Source: Deinococcus sp. (GTDB lineage: Bacteria > Deinococcota > Deinococci > Deinococcales > Deinococcaceae). Taken from it: a DNA stretch of 5,452 bases. The notes beneath the pieces are model-generated. The model had not been told where the DNA came from and did no database searches. It worked only from the letters and a program-made list of their open reading frames with translations. The stretch's first letter is position 1; every line of letters begins with the position of its first letter. Shown here one piece after another: positions 5,212 through 5,452 of the stretch. Where the stretch lies: contig JAQBPF010000496.1 of the NCBI GenBank assembly GCA_028287665.1, forward strand, positions 1-5,452, given 5' to 3'. The translations under genes were made by a program, and so were the position numbers.

Positions 5212-5452
5212 ATGCCGCCTGCCACACGTTCCTCGGGTCGTCCTTCCACCGACCAACCCAACTGGGCGACTCTGCTGGCCCACTGGCGCAGCGGGCCGGG
5301 GCCTCTGCGTACGCGCCTGACGGCTGCACTCCGGGCCTGTATTCACGCGGGCGACCTCGGCCCCGGCGACGCGCTGCCTGCCGAACGCACACTGGCCGAG
5401 TTGCTGCTGGTCAGCCGGAGCACGGTGGTCACGGCCCTGGAGGCGCTGGAGG
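5212..5452 (+). CDS. GntR-family regulator, probably MocR/PdxR-like (3' end missing)
   Basis: Eighty codons are visible and the frame is still open at the window end. After about 30 variable residues comes a typical GntR winged helix-turn-helix: PLRTRLTAALRACIHAGDL (31-49), the wing-preceding PGDALPAERTLAELL (51-65), and the recognition helix VSRSTVVTALEAL (67-79). The PGD-LP-ER-LA-LL-VSRSTV pattern, and an N-terminal stretch with Trp18 and PLRTRL before the helices, are typical of MocR-type proteins, whose C-terminal part is a PLP-binding aminotransferase-like domain; that part would lie beyond the window and is not seen. A short FadR/HutC-type GntR protein cannot be excluded. The ATG at 5212 is supported by a good promoter ending 6 nt upstream. 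Divergent from the BenE-like transporter, it probably controls that gene and itself. Confidence 0.85.
   Translation, partial: MPPATRSSGRPSTDQPNWATLLAHWRSGPGPLRTRLTAALRACIHAGDLGPGDALPAERTLAELLLVSRSTVVTALEALE

Noticed and set aside
3830..5392. Minus-strand open frame of 520 codons
   Set aside because: It overlaps the BenE-like gene in another frame and runs through the divergent promoter and regulator region. Its product is Gly/Ala/Arg/Pro-rich without domains, so it is a GC-driven shadow frame.

Overview
The window looks like chromosomal DNA from a GC-rich bacterium, most likely of the Deinococcus lineage. The evidence is the GroEL sequence with its short GGMDF-type tail, the high GC with strong third-position bias, and three genes that each have a TANNNT -10 hexamer exactly 6 nt before the ATG, the layout of leaderless transcripts common in Deinococcus. 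The assignment is inference; no database was searched.

Layout. (1) 1-1407 (+): 3' part of groEL, cut by the window start, followed by a strong intrinsic terminator. (2) 1481-1996 (+): a small P-loop kinase-like protein (kinase 1) with its own -10 just past the terminator. (3) 2092-3123 (-): a lipoprotein metallophosphoesterase of the purple/tartrate-resistant acid phosphatase type, convergent with kinase 1. (4) 3279-3824 (+): a second small P-loop kinase-like protein (kinase 2). (5) 3793-5067 (-): a BenE-family membrane transporter whose 3' end overlaps that of kinase 2. (6) 5212-5452 (+): the N-terminal winged-helix region of a GntR-type, probably MocR-like, regulator, divergent from the transporter and cut by the window end.

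The most informative structure is a 63-bp direct repeat (58/63 identical, no gaps) at 1944-2006 and 3230-3292. Each copy holds the last codons of kinase 1, the ATGA stop/start overlap and the first codons of kinase 2. Kinase 1 and kinase 2 were therefore probably once adjacent and translationally coupled, and a segment of about 1.2 kb carrying the phosphatase now separates them. Each side keeps a fragment of the broken junction.

The second structure is the 144-bp divergent region between the transporter and the regulator. It has three copies of TTGGACTG spaced 33 and 53 bp apart (near whole helical turns). One lies between the -35 and -10 of the regulator promoter and one is part of a perfect 7-bp inverted repeat close to the transporter. 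This suggests that the regulator controls both itself and the transporter. Nothing else in the window points to an RNA gene, CRISPR array or recognisable insertion sequence.
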